Assembly: GCA_011799875.1 (NCBI GenBank)
Contig: CM022301.1
Location: 14,692,721 to 14,756,720, forward strand
Length of the DNA stretch: 64,000 nt
Direction of reading: 5' to 3'
Origin: Thinopyrum elongatum
Lineage: Eukaryota > Streptophyta > Magnoliopsida > Poales > Poaceae
This document shows positions 11,931 through 22,830 of this stretch, piece after piece. How positions within the stretch are numbered: the first letter of the stretch is position 1; every line of letters starts with the position of its first letter. Position numbers and translations under genes: made by a program. Below the pieces are notes generated by a model. That model ran no database searches, was not told where the DNA came from, and worked only from the letters and a program-made list of their open reading frames with translations.

Positions 11931-13206
11931 TTGATCTACAACACATATTGTAAAGATTTTAGACTAAGTTCATGATAATTAAGTTCATCTAATCAAATTA
12001 TTCAATGAACTCCCACTCAGATAGACATCCCTCTAGTCATCTAAGTGATACATGATCCGAATCGACTAGGCCGTGTTCGATCATCACGTGAGACGGACTA
12101 GTCATCAACGGTGAACATCTCTATGTTGATCGTATCTTCTATACGACTCATGTTCGACCTTTCGGTCTTCCGTGTTCCAAGGCCATGTCTGTACATGCTA
12201 GGCTCGTCAAGTCAACCTAAGTGTTTTGCATGTGTAAATCTGGCTTACACCCGTTGTATTCGAACGTTAGAATCTATCACACCCGATCATCACGTGGTGC
12301 TTCGAAACAACGAACCTTCGCAACGGTGCACAGTTAGGGGAAACACTTTCTTAAAATTTTAGCGAGGGATCATCTTATTTATGCTACCGTCGTTCTAAGC
12401 AAATAAGATGTAAACATGATAAACATCACATGCAAATCATAAAGTGACATGATATGGCCAATATCATTTTGCTCCTTTTGATCTCCATCTTCAGGGCACC
12501 ATGATCATCATCGTCACCGGCATGACACCATGATCTCCATCATCGTGTCTTCATGAAGTTGTCTCGCCAACTACTACTTCTACTACTATGGCTAACGGTT
12601 AGCAATAAAGTAAAGTAATTACATTGCGTTTTCATTGACACGCAGGTCATACAATAAATTAAGACAACTCCTATGGCTCCTGCCGGTTGTCATACTCATC
12701 GACATGCAAGTCGTGATTCCTATTACAAGAACATGATCAATCTCATACATCACATATATCATTCATCACATCCTTTTGGCCATATCACATCACACGGCAT
12801 ATGCTGCAAGAACAAGTTAGACGTCCTCTAATTGTTGTTGCAAATTTTTTTTTACGTGGCTGCTATAGGTTTCTAGCAAGAACGTTTCTTACCTACGCCA
12901 AAACCACAACGTGATATGCCAATTTCTATTTACCCTTCATAAGGACCCTTTTCATCGAATCCGATCCGACTAAAGTGGGAGAGACAGACACCCGCTAGCC
13001 ACCTTATGCAACTAGTGCATGTCAGTCGGTGGAACCTGTCTCACGTAAGCGTACGTGTAAGGTCGGTCCGGGCCGCTTCATCCCACGATGCCGCCGAATC
13101 AAGATAAGACTAGTAATGGCAAGTAAATTGACAAAATCGACGCACACAACAACTTGTGTTCTATTCGTGCATAGAAACTACGCATAGACCTAGCTCATGA
13201 TGCCAC
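11931..13206 (-). other. E2 leader with primer-binding site
   Basis: Untranslated leader between 5' LTR and gag. The primer-binding site GTGGCATCATGAGC reads on the minus strand from 13206 down to about 13193, directly next to the LTR end. No coding sequence seen. Confidence 0.85.
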
Positions 13207-14983
13207 GGTTGGGGAACGTAGTAGTAAATCAAAAAAATTTCCTACGCATCACCAAGATCAATCTATGGAGAGACTAGCAACGAGAGAGAAAGGAGTGCAT
13301 CTTCATACCCTTGAAGATCGCGATGCGGAAGCGTTGCAAGAATGCGGTTGGAGGAGTCGTACACGTAGCGATTCAGATCGCGGTCGATTCCGATCTAAGC
13401 GCCGAACAACGGCGCCTCCGCGTTCAACACACGTGCAGCCCGGTGACGTCTCCCGCGCCTTGATCCAGCAAGGAGGAGGGAGAGGTTGGGGAAGACAACT
13501 CCGGCAGCAGCACGATGGTGTGGTGGTGTTGGAGCAGCGTGGTTCTCCAGCAGGGCTTCGCCAAGCACTACGAAAGACGAGGAGGTGGAGAGGTAGGGCT
13601 GCGCCAAGAGGGAGAGAGAATCGTGTTCTTGGCAGCCCCAAAACCCCCACTATATATAGGAGGAGGGGAGGGGGGTGCGCCCCCTCTAGGGTTCCCACCC
13701 TAGGGGGGCGGCAGCCCTAGATGGGATGGAGGGGGCGGCCAAGAGGGGGGGGGAGGGGGGCGCGCCCTAGGATGGTCCTTAGGCCCATCTGCGCCTAGGG
13801 TTTCCCCCTTCTCCTCTTTGCTGCGCCTTGGGCCTTGGTGGGAGGCGCACCAGCCCACTCAGGGGCTGGTCCCTTCCCACTCTTGGCCCATGCAAGCCTC
13901 CGGGGCTGGTGGCCCCACCCGGTGGACCCCCGGAACCCTTCTGGTGGTCCCGGTACATTACCGGTGACGCCCGAAACACTTCCGGTGACCAAAACCTCAC
14001 TTCATATATATTATTCTTTACCTCCGGACCATTCCGGAACTCCTCGTGACGTCCGGGATCTCATCCGGGACTCCGAACAACATTCGGTAACCACGTACAA
14101 ACTTTCCCTATAACCCTAGCGTCATCGAACCTTAAGTGTGTAGACCCTACGGGTTCGGGAGGCATGTAGACATGACCGAGACATCTCTCCGGTCAATAAC
14201 CAACAGCGGTATCTAGATACCCATGTTGGCTCCCACATGTTCCACGATGATCTCATCGGATGAACCACGATGTCGGGGATTCAATCAATCCCGTATACAA
14301 TTCCCTTTGTCTACCGGTATGATACTTGCCCGAGATTCGATCATCGGTATCCCTATACCTTGTTCAATCTCGTTACCGGCAAGTCTCTTTACTCGTTCCG
14401 TAACACATGATCCCGTAGCTAACTCTTTAGTCACATTGAGCTCATTATGATGATGCATTACCGAGTGGGCCCAGAGATACCTCTTCGTCATACGGAGTGA
14501 CAAATCCCAGTCTCGATTCGTGCCAACCCAACAGACACTTTCGGAGATACCTGTAGTGCACCTTTATGGTCACCCAGTTACGTTGTGACGTTTGATACAC
14601 CCAAAGCATTCCTACGGTATCCGGGAGTTGCACAATCTCATGGTCTAAGGAAATGATACTTGACATTAGAAAAGCTTTAGCAGACGAACTACACGATCTA
14701 GTGCTATGCTTAGGATTGGGTCTTGTCCATCACATCATTCTCCTAATGATGTGATCCCGTTATCAACGACATCCAATGTCCATGGTCAGGAAACTGTAAC
14801 CATCTATTGATCAACGAGCTAGTCAACTAGAGGCTCACTAGGGACATGTTGTGGTCTATGTATTCACACATGTATTACGATTTCCGGATAACACAATTAT
14901 AGCATGATCAATAGACAATTATCATGAACAAGGAAATATAATAATAACCACTTTATTATTGCCTCTAGGGCATATTTCCAACA
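13207..14983 (-). repeat. 5' LTR of E2, 1777 bp
   Basis: Starts on the minus strand with TGTTGGAAATATGCC at 14983 and ends at 13207, where the terminal base is changed (plus strand GGTTGGGG instead of TGTTGGGG). Length fits the family. A TATA box reading CCTATATATA on the minus strand lies at 13651-13660. GC-rich ORFs in 13265-14113 are LTR sequence, not genes. Confidence 0.93.
13651..13660 (-). promoter_or_regulatory. TATA box in E2 5' LTR
   Basis: TATATATAGG on the plus strand reads as CCTATATATA on the transcribed orientation, in the same LTR region as the E1 TATA box; likely promoter of the E2 genomic RNA. Confidence 0.55.
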
Positions 14984-16680
14984 GTATGCCTATGCAGCTA
15001 ATCAGGCATCTCTCTAAAACAGATCAGTGAAGATAATTTGCTCCCAGAATCATATGTTCTGATGCAATGAATGAAACATCTATATCAAACAACCACTGAG
15101 AAAACATTTATAAAATGCAGCGGATAAGGATTTTTGTTGATGCTCTCAAATTCTCTCTGCCTGATCACAACAACTGCTTTAACCTAGACCAATGATAGCC
15201 CTGTATGTCATATAAGGTAAGAAGAGTGAAATGGATAAGGATTTTTTTTGTTATAAACAAAACATAGTTTACACATATTTCGTCAATTGCTTTATCCAGA
15301 ACATCAACAAGACACTCAAGATGCTCTGTATACTGGCAGCCATCTAATCCAACAACAAAAAATCAACAGCAAGCCCCCTTAAGAAGCCAGCTGGCATATG
15401 TTTATTTTATAGATAGTAAAACATAAGCATTAACATTCCTTTAAGGATGAAAATGAAAAAAGAGAGGATTGAAACAGTTAAAGGAAGAAAGAACCACCTT
15501 TTTTTGTCAAGCCATTCCTTCTCAGCGAACCTTTGTTAGGCAAGCCTTGTGGCATCTGTAACCCTGAAATTTAGTAAACTTGTGATATATGTGACCCCTA
15601 TAATTTAGTAAACCAGTGATATCTATGGCCCTAGAAGATACTGTAACAGTTTGTAATGGAATATAAGATAACATTGCCAATAAAGCATGTAAATAATAAA
15701 ATCAACATACTTACTTTGAAATGCATAGATATTGTTCACAGCCATATTCTTATACCCACAAAGTAGCATGAACTTCAGTATCATTAGCACTGCCAAATCT
15801 GCAAACAGGAGAACTAATCTCGTAAGAAACTTTTCTTTACACTCTGCCTGTGATATCTTGCTGTATGCCATTCCAACTGTGAACCTGTCAAGTTGCTGAC
15901 GCAAAGTAGCTGCCATTTACGTGATTTACATTCTCATATGCAGTTAACTCATGCCTGCGGATATTACATCTTGTCCGGACCAATTGCTTAACCCTTCTCC
16001 AAAATGAGGATTTTTGATAATAGTCTCAATTCCGCTTGGTGATTCTCCTTCAAATGAAAGATTAACAGGCCAAAAGCATCGCAAGAAAAGAACATGATTG
16101 CATACTGCACATGTAAGAAAATGACTATATGGATAACTGAGAACGAGTATGAATGCATATTCATGCTGAAATTTGTGACAGACAAAGACTTAGTAAAATC
16201 GATGGTCTGCACCAAAAACATTATAATGTAAAGACTATCAGAACTCCTCAATGGCTCACGCATAACATGCAGTAAGTTTTCTCTGAATTTTGTTCCTAAA
16301 ATTACATGATGGCTAACACTGCAGGCCAGCAAGAGAATTGATGAACTGCTTGGTATACAACATCTAGTCAAGCGCCTCGAATATTCTATCGACGAATAGT
16401 CCAAACGAAAGGTTTACCTGATTGTAGAATTTCATTGACAAATTCCAAAACTGTAATTTGAGACTAGATCACTGGCCAAGTCAAAGCGCTTAACCAGAAT
16501 CTCATTAACAAATTCCAAAAACACAAATAGTCAGGACAGTGTCGTTGCAACAAAATCCTGCGAGATAGAAATAAAGGTGAAACCACCATAAGAACAAATT
16601 AGCTCATGAACACATCATAAAACATGACAGGGCAAATACTGCCCAAACAAAGTACAGAGAAAATAGAAGAAGCAAAGAGA
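14984..16680. other. Low-copy stretch without recognised gene
   Basis: Moderately AT-rich DNA after the E2 border. On the minus strand there are exon-like islands with fair splice signals: 16404 to 16140, and a TGTTTGCAG acceptor near 15800 followed by a short open stretch ending at GTATAAG. I cannot assign a family. Two diverged copies of a unit of about 36 bp containing AATTTAGTAAAC lie at 15568-15635. Could be introns of a gene starting near 16.8 kb. Confidence 0.3.
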
Positions 16681-16688
16681 GAGGAGCA

Positions 16689-16850
16689 CCTCAACAAAAT
16701 TCTGGAGGAAGACGTCTTCCACTCCTAGAGCTTCTGGAGCCGAATCCCTCATCCATGAGATGAGACGAAGAGGAGAGACGAGCTGCTCCTGCCGCCGCCA
16801 TCTCTCTCTCCCCAGCACCCCTGCCTGGAGCGCCTCCTTCCCCAAGCACT
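16689..16850 (-). other. Possible first exon of a minus-strand gene
   Basis: GC-rich segment with ATG codons, followed on the minus strand by GAG|GTGCTC, a possible splice donor near 16688. One frame reads MRDSAPEALGVEDVFLQNFVE up to that donor. A GC-rich upstream region (16850-17290) fits a grass promoter or 5' UTR. Downstream, near 16420, the sequence CAATCAG|GTAAAC is a strong donor. I do not recognise the protein. It may equally be a relic. Confidence 0.25.
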
Positions 16851-17299
16851 CTCCTGTCGAGGACGGGTCGAGGCCGACGGGCACCGGCGGAGCACGAGGA
16901 GAGGCTGTTGCTCCCCTCCTCCTGTCGAGTCCTACTCGAGGGCAAGCTCCTCCTGCCGAGCCTCGAGGGTGAGCTCCTCCTACCGAGGCCGGATTGAGGC
17001 CGATGGGCGTCAGCAGAGCACGGGCCGGCCGAGGCCGAGGCGGCGGCGGCATGCGAGGAGGCGACTGCGGGGGCGCGGGCTAGGTCTGGCTGCTTTTGCT
17101 CTTTTCTCTCGCTACCGCTTCCCCTTTTCTTTTCTCTCGTGTCCGCTCGCCCAGGCCGCCGCCCGCTCGCTAGCCGCGCACCCACGAGACCGACAGATGG
17201 GCCTGCCATGGCTGAAGCCGAGGCGCCGCCGCTGGGTGCAAACGAGGATGGTAAAAAAATGCCCTGCCAACCCATGAACGTCACTGGCAACCCACAATC

Positions 17300-17788
17300 A
17301 ATCGATCGCCCATGCTTTCACCCAGACACAGACACGCACACACCGTGTCGCTGCTAGGCTGGCCTATGCGCAAGGCTGGCCCATGCGTCAGTCGCTCTAG
17401 CCCGATTACTCGGTGTACAGAAGAACGAGCGCCCAGATGTTTACCACGGTGATGAAAAGTACGATGCCAACAGCCAGCGAGGCGAATCGAGCGTGCAGGA
17501 TCATTTTGAAACAGCGAGGGCGCTGGAATGGCGGGTACTCTAGGAGGGTTTATATGTTCGATGGGAATGCATGCATGGTGAATGTTTACCGGCCTATTTC
17601 AAACATCTATAATCTATAATACCTAAATAGTTTATCCCCACTATGTTATTTCTCTTGACATGCAGGCTATCCACATCATCAGGTCAGCCACATCATTGTT
17701 TCGCTACCGGCTTACAAGTGGGACCGAGCACAGGTAGACCGGCCTTAGACTAGCGTGATAAGGGCCACATCAGCGGTCAGTTACCAGC
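17300..17788. other. Stretch without recognised gene
   Basis: No convincing coding region. From 17606 the sequence TCTATAATCTATAATACC, preceded by A, resembles a Helitron 5' end and is followed by text on 'ccacatcatcaggtcagccacatc' that looks repetitive. Confidence 0.3.
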
Positions 17789-18079
17789 TAAGAGCATGGT
17801 TAATAGTATAGCCGGCTACTGGCTATAAGATGTTGCCCCATCATCCATAGCCAAGTTTATAGCCGACAAGTATAATAGTCAGATACAAATAAGTACTACT
17901 TCATTGATACATGGCCCACCTCCCTCTCTCACAAACTGTCTAGGAGCACATGCTACAGCCGACTGTTAGTTAGTAGTCCGCTTCTCTCCTCTCTCCTCTT
18001 CTCTCTCTGCCAACTCAGCAATAATATATTATTTTAAGTCTTACAGCACGCCCACATCACTTTATTATATTTGCTCTAA
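17789..18079. mobile_element. Harbinger-type MITE with TAA target duplication
   Basis: TAA at 17789-17791 and 18077-18079 flank imperfect inverted ends: GAGCATGGTTAATAGT at the left and ATTATATTTGCTC at the right. No coding capacity; 285 bp inside the duplication. It resembles the MITE at 25756-26130 in its ends and in a shared GGCTATAAG segment near the left end. Confidence 0.75.
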
Positions 18080-19058
18080 CACGAGGACAGACAACACGCT
18101 CACCAGCGCTACAGGCCTCTCTCCCTCGATTCAGCCCACCCAGAACCGATCGAGTTATTTTCTCCCAAAAAAGGACTGGCCTTGCCCGGATCCATCTTCC
18201 CCAAAATCTTTCCTCATGCCAGCAGTCAGACCCAGAGGAGCTCCCTCACGACGATGGTCTGCTCCGAGCCCTCCTCGCGCCGAAGAGCCGCAGGAGCTCC
18301 CTCTGCTCCGTACCGTCCTCGTGCCGGCGGCCTCGGACGGATAGGACATGGCCATCCCCGGCGCGGCCCCTGTTCCAGCAGAATCGGGAAGGAGAAGCGC
18401 TGGCCTCCCTCAGCCTCTTCGCCGCCGCCATCAAGGCACATCAACAATTAATTTCCTTTTTATCCAATCCGAACCTCTATCTCTTTGACTCCTACTGTTC
18501 CACTCACGGAACAAATTAATGGACATTGATAATTGTTCTGCCTCTTCATCTTCAACCAAGAGTAACCGAGGTGAATGTGTGCGTTGTAGCTACTGCTATT
18601 GTCTTTATTTAAGCGTAGTTGCTCCAATACATCGTCCTCTCCGGCATAGTTGATTATCTGCGCCTTGCTCCAGGCTCAAATCGGAATCGCCTCATGACAT
18701 CAGTCCGTGGTTTGCCTGCACGAACTCAAGAGGACACCAGCGTCAACGTTGGTGAAGCACTAGCGGCGATAGCACGCTGCAAGGCTCCAAATTGTATGCG
18801 TACCATGTCCATGGTGCATCTCCAAGTACCCAATCGAGTAGTACCTTTGTTTCTCTATCTCCTTCTCTGTGCGCGTGTGTGATAATTTTTTTGTTCTTCT
18901 TTCTACTTTGAAACTCATTCATGCCAATGCATATCAATCTGATGCTCAGCGATCTGTTGATTGGTGATGCTCCTCATGCACTGCAGGTATATATTTGACT
19001 AAATGCTGCTGCGTAAATCCACCTCTAGCTAATCTGTTTATCAAGCAATTTGATCCTT
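18080..19058. other. Stretch without recognised gene
   Basis: A GC-rich part (18140-18440) followed by AT-rich DNA. ORFs on both strands of the GC-rich part are short and show no recognisable domain. It could be an untranslated first exon, but nothing in the sequence proves it. Confidence 0.3.
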
Positions 19059-19620
19059 CACTACCGGAACAGGGGCCAGTGCCGACGGCCATATATATGC
19101 CGATGGCCCCCGTCGGCCTACTCCAGGATATGCCGACAGCCGGATCCAGGCCGTCGGCGTACAAAGGCCGTCGGGCTATCCCGACCTATGCCGACGGCCC
19201 CCGTCGGCACAGATTAGCCGTCGGCTTAGCCCAGCCTACGCCTACAGCGGCCGTCGGCATACATGAGCCGTCGGCATAGTTGCGGGCCCGGCGGCCCCGC
19301 TCGTGATGAGCGGCTAACGGCGTCTGATCTATGCCGACGGCCTCGACGAGCGGCCGTCGGCATAGAGGCGCGTGCCACGTCATCGATCCGAGGCGCACCG
19401 ACCATCATGTATGTCGACGGCTGCAGTCGGCATAGATGCCACGTCATCGATCCGCGGCGCGCCGTCCATCTGCCCCTGGCCTAAATACCTTACTTTTCAT
19501 ATAGAAATTTTTTGTTTTTCATATAGAATTTTTTTGTTCTTTTACGTATTATTATTTAATTAACTTACATGTAGCATGTGTTAATATAAGCCTAAATACC
19601 TTACTTTTCGATTATAAACG
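19059..19620 (+). mobile_element. CACTA transposon terminus with subterminal repeats
   Basis: CACTACCGGAACAGGGG begins at 19059, the CACTA start of En/Spm elements. It is followed to about 19440 by many direct and inverted copies of GCCGTCGGCAT, the binding-site-like subterminal repeats typical of these elements. A second copy of CCTAAATACCTTACTTTTC at about 19592 repeats one at about 19480. The opposite TAGTG end was not found in the window, so the element is partial or its right border is unrecognised. Confidence 0.7.
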
Positions 19621-21002
19621 GAGGCCGACACGTGGAGGGGGGAAACAGCCGCATCGGGGCTATACGGAGGGGACGTTACTCCCAAGTGTATATGGGATGA
19701 CCTACCACAACCGGGTGGTGTGGTGGCATATCTGAAGAGGCGGCACGCGTCTCCGGGGTGTGGCCCCCCTCACGGACGACGCCGCCGTCGGCACCTGGAG
19801 GGGGGAAACGGACGCGTCGGGTCTACACGGAGGGGATGTTGCTGTGGGTTTGGCCCGGATGTTGCTCCCAGGTGTCCCTATGGGCTGACCTAACACAACC
19901 GGATGGAGAGGTCCACTAGTCAAAGCCCGTCCGTGGGAAGTCAAAGGGCTAGATCTCGTGGTCAACTGCTCCAGGGTTAGGCGGGACGGGGGCCCTGGGG
20001 GTAGCAATGCCACCGGAGCGTCGCACCGGGCCCTCATACATGCGGGGGGGTGTGGTGGCATGTCTGAAGAGGCGCACGCGTCCCGGGGTGTGGCCACCTC
20101 ATGGATGGCACCGCCACCGCCACCGGGAGGGGGAAACGGACGTGTCGGTCTACACGGAGGGATTTGCTGTGGGTTTGGCCCGGATGTTGCTCCCAGGTGT
20201 CCCTATGGGCTGACCTAACACAACTGGTGAGAGGTCCACTGGTCAAAGCCCGTCCGTGGGAGTCAAAGGGCTAATCTCGTGGTCAACTGCTCCAGGGTTA
20301 GGTGGGACGGGGGCCCTGGGGGGTAGCAATGCCACCGGAGGTCGCACCGGCCCTCATATCATGCGGGGGGGGTGTGGTGGCATGTCAAGAGGCGGCGCCG
20401 TCTCCGGGGTGTGGCCCCCCTCACGGACGGCGCCCGCCACCGCACCTAGAGGGGGAAAACGGACCGTCGGGTCTACACAGAGGGGATGTGCTGTGGGTTT
20501 GGCCCGGATGTTTCTCCCAGGTGTCCCTATGGGCTGACCTAACACAACGGGTGAGAGGTCACTGGTCAAAGCCCGTCCGTGGGAAGTCAAAGGCTAGATC
20601 TCGTGGTCAACGCTCCATGGTTAGGCGGGACGGGGGCCTGGGGGGTAGCAATGCCCAGGCGTCGCACCGGGCCCTCATACATGCGGGGGGTGTGGTGGCA
20701 TGTCTAAAGAGGCGGCACGCGTCTCCGGGGTGTGGCCCTCCTCACGGACGGCGCCGCCGCCGGCACCTGGAGGGGGGAAACGGACGCGTCGGGTCTACAC
20801 AGAGGGGATATTGCTGTGGGTTTGGTCCGGATGTTGCTCCTAGGTGTCCCTATGGGCTGACCTAACACAACCGGGTGGAGAGGTCCACTGGTCAAAGCCC
20901 GTCAGTGGGAAGTCAAAGGGTTAGATCTCGTGGTCAACCGCTCCAGGGTTAGGCGGGACGGGGGCCCTGGGGGGGTAGCAATGCCACTGGAGCGTCGCAC
21001 TG
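19621..21002 (+). repeat. Tandem array, about four units of 0.32-0.33 kb
   Basis: The landmark TGTGGTGGCAT occurs near 19719, 20051, 20373 and 20691, giving periods of about 332, 322 and 318 bp. Each unit includes a 'tggaggggggaaacgg' block and a 'ctatgggctgacctaacacaac' block. The first unit is shortened and diverged, and the last stops at GGAGCGTCGCAC. Units differ by scattered single-base indels, so the ORFs across them are accidental. It lies directly inside the CACTA end, where such minisatellites are often found. Confidence 0.85.
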
Positions 21003-21593
21003 AAATTTATGTATTGTTTTAATGTCGGCACAATTTTGCAAATCAAATACTGAAATTTATGTATTGTTTTCAACTTTTCATTCATGTTTGGTTTTCTAAT
21101 TGGTGGTAGGTGGTAAGAATTGCATCTGTGTACAGAGTTGTCAGAATATTTGCTACCTAATCTAAGTTATATTCACGCATTTCAGTTGGGTTACTTAGAA
21201 ACTGGGAATAAGTTTTGAGATGTATAACTCAGCTAAAGAATGTAGAGCCACCTTTAGATTGAAGTACTGTATTGCCATGTTCGGCATTTTCAGGCATTTC
21301 ACTACGTCTAGGGTCTATAGAGCTATTCATAACAATATATACATGAGAAAGAAAATAGTAACATGTATTTGGCCTAACATTTGCTTTTGTTGGTCTAATT
21401 TACCAATCAAATTATATTTGCTTACTGATCTTCTTACTTAATAAGTAGCTACCGCGTCGCATTTATATTGATTTCATATGTCATCTGTTATATAATATAT
21501 TGGGTGAGCATTCATTTTCCTCCTGCAGAGATTATGACTTAAAAGTAAGTCTGAAGATATGCTGACTTAAAAGCAACACTATGTCACTACTTC
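21003..21593. other. Stretch without recognised gene
   Basis: AT-rich. Opens with two copies of ACTGAAATTTATGTATTG (about 20999 and 21048). Nothing else recognised. Confidence 0.4.
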
Positions 21594-22830
21594 TAAGAGC
21601 ATCTCTAGCAGACCCCTTATAAGGCTAGCCCTTATAAGGGGTTTACGGTTCGTGTTTTCCCTCTTATAAGGGGCGAATTTGACTGCAGCAGAACAGAAAC
21701 TGCATATGAAACTTTAAACTTTGAAAAAAAAAGGTTTCGCGCGACAGATGAACAAGAAACAATAGTAGATAGAAGTTGATCATCGATACATATACGAGTT
21801 CATCGATTTACATAGGGTAGATTCATCGAAGCGTCGGCCTAACCCTAATCTAAACTGCCCAAAATGGGGCTCACCGGAGCCCTCTGGGTGTGGCAGCGAC
21901 GCTGCGGCCTGGCGGCGATCACTCCTCCTCGTCGTCGGAGGTGAGGTCGATGAACATGGAGTCTTGCGCCTCGGCTTCGCGGCGCCATGTCTCCATCTTC
22001 TCGTCGAACTCCCGCGCCCTGGCGAGGCCCTGCTCGTACAGGACCAGGTTGATCTCCTCGTCCCTGCGGCGGCGCTGCGCCACCTCCTCCTCCTTCCGCG
22101 CACTACGCTCGAGAATCGCTGCCTCGATGGCGTCCGTCTTGGAGGGGGGGAGGTAGTCCTCCGACCTGACGACGCCGGCGCGCGGTCGCTCCACCTCTGG
22201 CTCCCTCTTCACCGCGTGGAGCGGTCGGAGCTCCTCCGCCTCCCTCTTGACCGCGCAAAGCGACGGGAGCTCTTCCGCCCCCCTCTTGATCGGCGGCAAC
22301 GGCGTGCGCGAGCTGCTCGCGTCGAAGGAGCTGCCCGAGCCGGAGAGCCGAGCATGCCGCCGGTCGTACTCCTCTGTCTCGCGGCAGAGGAGGGACGCCG
22401 GCGGCTCAAGGCCGCGGTTGGTGTATCGGTTGGCATAGCGCTTCCGCGCCACATCGGCGGTGACGCAGCGCTCGCGCTCCTCCTCGTCGTCACCGCCGGC
22501 AGAGCGGCCGACACTCCACATCCCGCGCCACATGCGGCGGAGCGGTGGCGGATCTGTCGTCGGAGTCGTGGGTAGGGGTGGCCGGCGGCGAGAAATGCGA
22601 GTGGATAGGGGTGGATTGCGACGGCAGGGAAAAGGGTTGTGACCTGTATAGCGCTCGTGGGATGGTAGATATACTGTCGGGGGGGGCGATTTTACGGGCC
22701 ACTATAAATATTTTACAGGCCGCGGCGACTATACGGGGTCTATTCTGGACCAAAAAAGGGCCCAAACCCGTATAGTCGCAAGAAATATAAGGGCCGGGCG
22801 ATTATAAAGGGTCTGCTAGAGATGCTCTAA
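21594..22830. mobile_element. Harbinger-type TIR element carrying an ORF
   Basis: TAA at 21594-21596 and 22828-22830 flank perfect 19-bp inverted ends GAGCATCTCTAGCAGACCC / GGGTCTGCTAGAGATGCTC. The 3-bp TAA duplication and the GAGCATCTC-type end fit the PIF/Harbinger superfamily. Subterminal regions repeat CTTATAAGG. There is no transposase; the only long ORF codes the 204-aa protein on the minus strand, so the element is non-autonomous. Perfect ends indicate recent activity. Confidence 0.85.
21919..22533 (-). CDS. 204-aa protein of the TIR element, SUMO-motif-rich, unknown function
   Basis: ORF occupying the middle of the TIR element. The middle has three tandem modules of about 13 residues (82-120): IKRGAEEL..., VKREAEEL..., VKREPEVE.... 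The last two match the SUMO-attachment consensus (hydrophobic-K-x-E) at K96 and K109. Residues 131-190 are charged, alanine-rich and probably helical. The C-terminus is FIDLTSDDEEE (194-204), the form of a SUMO-interacting motif followed by acids. Related acidic '-IDL-DD' proteins are, as far as I recall, numerous in grass genomes. No DNA-binding or nuclease domain visible. Reverse-frame ORFs of similar length exist; the minus frame is preferred for its repeat modules and motif. Expression not shown. Confidence 0.55.
   Translation of the reverse strand: MWRGMWSVGRSAGGDDEEERERCVTADVARKRYANRYTNRGLEPPASLLCRETEEYDRRHARLSGSGSSFDASSSRTPLPPIKRGAEELPSLCAVKREAEELRPLHAVKREPEVERPRAGVVRSEDYLPPSKTDAIEAAILERSARKEEEVAQRRRRDEEINLVLYEQGLARAREFDEKMETWRREAEAQDSMFIDLTSDDEEE

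Larger units (their letters stand above)
6892..14983 (-). mobile_element. Copia LTR retrotransposon E2 (BARE1/WIS/Angela group), near-complete
   Basis: Host element of the nested pair, in reverse orientation: 5' LTR 13207-14983, leader 11931-13206, gag-pol 7947-11930, polypurine tract about 7915-7930, 3' LTR part 6892-7914. E1 interrupts the 3' LTR; the remaining outer portion lies left of the window. The comparable LTR stretches (6892-7914 and 13961-14983) are both 1023 bp and differ at about 20 positions by eye, roughly 2 percent, so E2 is older than E1. The right target duplication would be GTATG at 14984-14988. Confidence 0.95.

Noticed and set aside
13265..14113. Overlapping GC-rich ORFs on both strands
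   Set aside because: They lie inside the E2 5' LTR and have no domain.
20256..20865. 187-aa ORF in the tandem array
   Set aside because: Spans two repeat units that differ by frame-shifting indels; no conserved frame between units.
19719..21002. Regular repeats as a possible CRISPR array
   Set aside because: Units are about 0.32 kb and fully tandem, without short repeats and unique spacers, in a plant genome.
21964..22575. 203-aa plus-strand ORF antisense to the TIR-element protein
   Set aside because: Mirror frame of GC-rich coding DNA; the minus frame has the repeat modules and SUMO-type motifs.
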